Source: Anaerolineales bacterium (GTDB lineage Bacteria; Chloroflexota; Anaerolineae; Anaerolineales; Villigracilaceae). From it: 6,358 nt of DNA. Both the position numbers and the translations under genes were made by a program. The stretch lies in contig JAFGKO010000118.1 in the NCBI GenBank assembly GCA_016928525.1, positions 1 to 6,358 of the forward strand, written 5' to 3'. Below, in pieces: positions 5,616 through 6,358 of this stretch. Within the stretch, counting starts at the first letter, position 1. Every line of letters begins with the position of its first letter. The notes under the pieces were generated by a model. That model was not told the origin of the DNA. It ran no database searches and worked only from the letters and a program-made list of their open reading frames with translations.

Positions 5616-6358
5616 CCGTCCGCGTTGGCTTGAACCTGCGCCCCGGACAGCGCCTGCTGGTGCGCGCGCCCTCCCCCTACGGGGTGGCGTTTGAACACGC
5701 GCCTCTCGTTCACTACATCGCGGAGGCCGCCTACAAGGCAGGCGCGCGCCTCGTGGATGTGTTCTGGGGCGACGAGCAGATGGAATTGATCCGCTTTGCC
5801 AATGCCCCGCGCAATTCGTTCACCGAATTCCCGAAGTGGAAGGTGGTCGGTCCGCTGGAATACGCCGAGAGGGGCGATGCCATCCTGACCATCTCGGCGA
5901 CCAACCCGGACCTGCTGGCGGGTCAGGACCCAAAACTGGTGAACATTTTCCAGGACACGATGTGGAAGGAGATGGCGCCCTACCTGCGGCACGGCTCGAA
6001 CAACACCATGAACTGGTGCGTGATCTCTGCCGCGCGCCCCTCCTGGGCGAAGAAGATGTTCCCCAAGCTGCCGGTGGAGAAGGCGGTCGCCAAACAATGG
6101 GAGACCATCTTCAAGATGTGCCGCGTGGATGCCGAGGACCCGATCGCAGCCTGGAAGCAGCACATCCGCGACCTGCGGGCGCGCAGCGCCTACCTGAACG
6201 GGAAGCGATACGTCTCCCTTAAATATTCCGCGCCCGGCACGGACCTGACCCTCGGACTGCCAAAGGGGCATCACTGGGCGAGCGCCCAGGAGAGCGCGCA
6301 GAACGGCATCGAGTTCACCGCCAACATCCCCACCGAGGAGACCTTCACCATGGGTGAC
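5570..6358 (+). CDS. M29 family aminopeptidase (AmpS/aminopeptidase T type), 3'-truncated by window edge
   Basis: This frame is open to the end of the window, giving 263 residues of a family usually about 400-410 long. M29 enzymes are cytoplasmic two-metal aminopeptidases that release N-terminal residues from peptides. The N-terminus YAELAVRVGLNLRPGQRLLV (12-31) matches the family opening, followed by AYKAGARLVDVFWGDEQ (55-71 region), APGTDLTLGLPKGHHW (221-236), and NIPTEETFT (252-260), whose glutamate aligns with the first metal ligand (Glu250 of aminopeptidase T). The remaining expected ligands (a second Glu, two His and an Asp) lie beyond the window, so completeness cannot be judged. The ATG at 5570 is supported by AAGGA six bases upstream and by the conserved N-terminus, despite a 46-base overlap with the deacetylase gene. 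High GC (63% in a counted 60-base stretch) gives long shadow frames on the other strand. It looks like a general peptidase next to the glycan genes. Confidence 0.92.
   Translation, partial: MATKFQKQLQKYAELAVRVGLNLRPGQRLLVRAPSPYGVAFEHAPLVHYIAEAAYKAGARLVDVFWGDEQMELIRFANAPRNSFTEFPKWKVVGPLEYAERGDAILTISATNPDLLAGQDPKLVNIFQDTMWKEMAPYLRHGSNNTMNWCVISAARPSWAKKMFPKLPVEKAVAKQWETIFKMCRVDAEDPIAAWKQHIRDLRARSAYLNGKRYVSLKYSAPGTDLTLGLPKGHHWASAQESAQNGIEFTANIPTEETFTMGD

Noticed and set aside
5612..6274. A 220-residue open frame on the minus strand opposite the aminopeptidase
   Set aside because: It lies wholly antisense to the conserved M29 coding sequence in GC-rich DNA, is rich in Arg, Gly, His and Val, has no recognisable motif, and is best explained as a codon-bias shadow.

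Overview
The window carries six genes, all on the + strand and closely packed, reading as one surface-glycan biosynthesis or modification locus that runs into a peptidase gene. The order is: a polysaccharide pyruvyl transferase (5' end outside the window), a glutamine-dependent asparagine synthase-type amidotransferase, a small multi-pass membrane protein of the lysylphosphatidylglycerol synthase/flippase-like (UPF0104) family, a class I SAM-dependent methyltransferase, a NodB-type polysaccharide deacetylase, and the N-terminal two thirds of an M29 (AmpS/aminopeptidase T) metallopeptidase whose 3' end is outside the window. It is bacterial (Shine-Dalgarno sites, coupled overlapping genes). I lean towards an environmental Chloroflexota of the Anaerolineae kind from the gene mix and the moderate-to-high GC flanks, but nothing here fixes the taxon.

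Layout: 3-1007 pyruvyl transferase; 1008-1091 an 84-base gap with four consecutive short hairpins, each closing a 4-base loop, the last covering the ribosome binding site of the next gene; 1092-2945 amidotransferase; 2958-3890 membrane protein (12-base gap); 3891-3991 a 101-base gap with two overlapping hairpins; 3992-4711 methyltransferase; 4701-5615 deacetylase (11-base overlap); 5570-6358 aminopeptidase (46-base overlap). No tRNA, rRNA, CRISPR array, insertion sequence or minus-strand gene is supported.

How the genes may work together (inference): pyruvylation, amidation, methylation and N-deacetylation are all ways of decorating a cell-surface polysaccharide, and the membrane protein could act on the lipid carrier or a lipid-linked intermediate. 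In such loci an AsnB-like protein often amidates a sugar carboxylate rather than making free asparagine. No glycosyltransferase, Wzx, Wzy or ABC exporter is visible, so the window would be the modification end of a larger locus. The aminopeptidase is probably a general peptidase gene at the locus edge.

Base composition is mosaic. The first ~780 bases and everything after ~3720 are mostly about 55-70% GC, while the amidotransferase and most of the membrane protein gene are about 37-48%. The right-hand change is abrupt and lies inside the membrane protein gene, which suggests acquisition or recombination of the central block. The window does not show an obviously new system; the most unusual structure is the four-hairpin leader before the amidotransferase gene.
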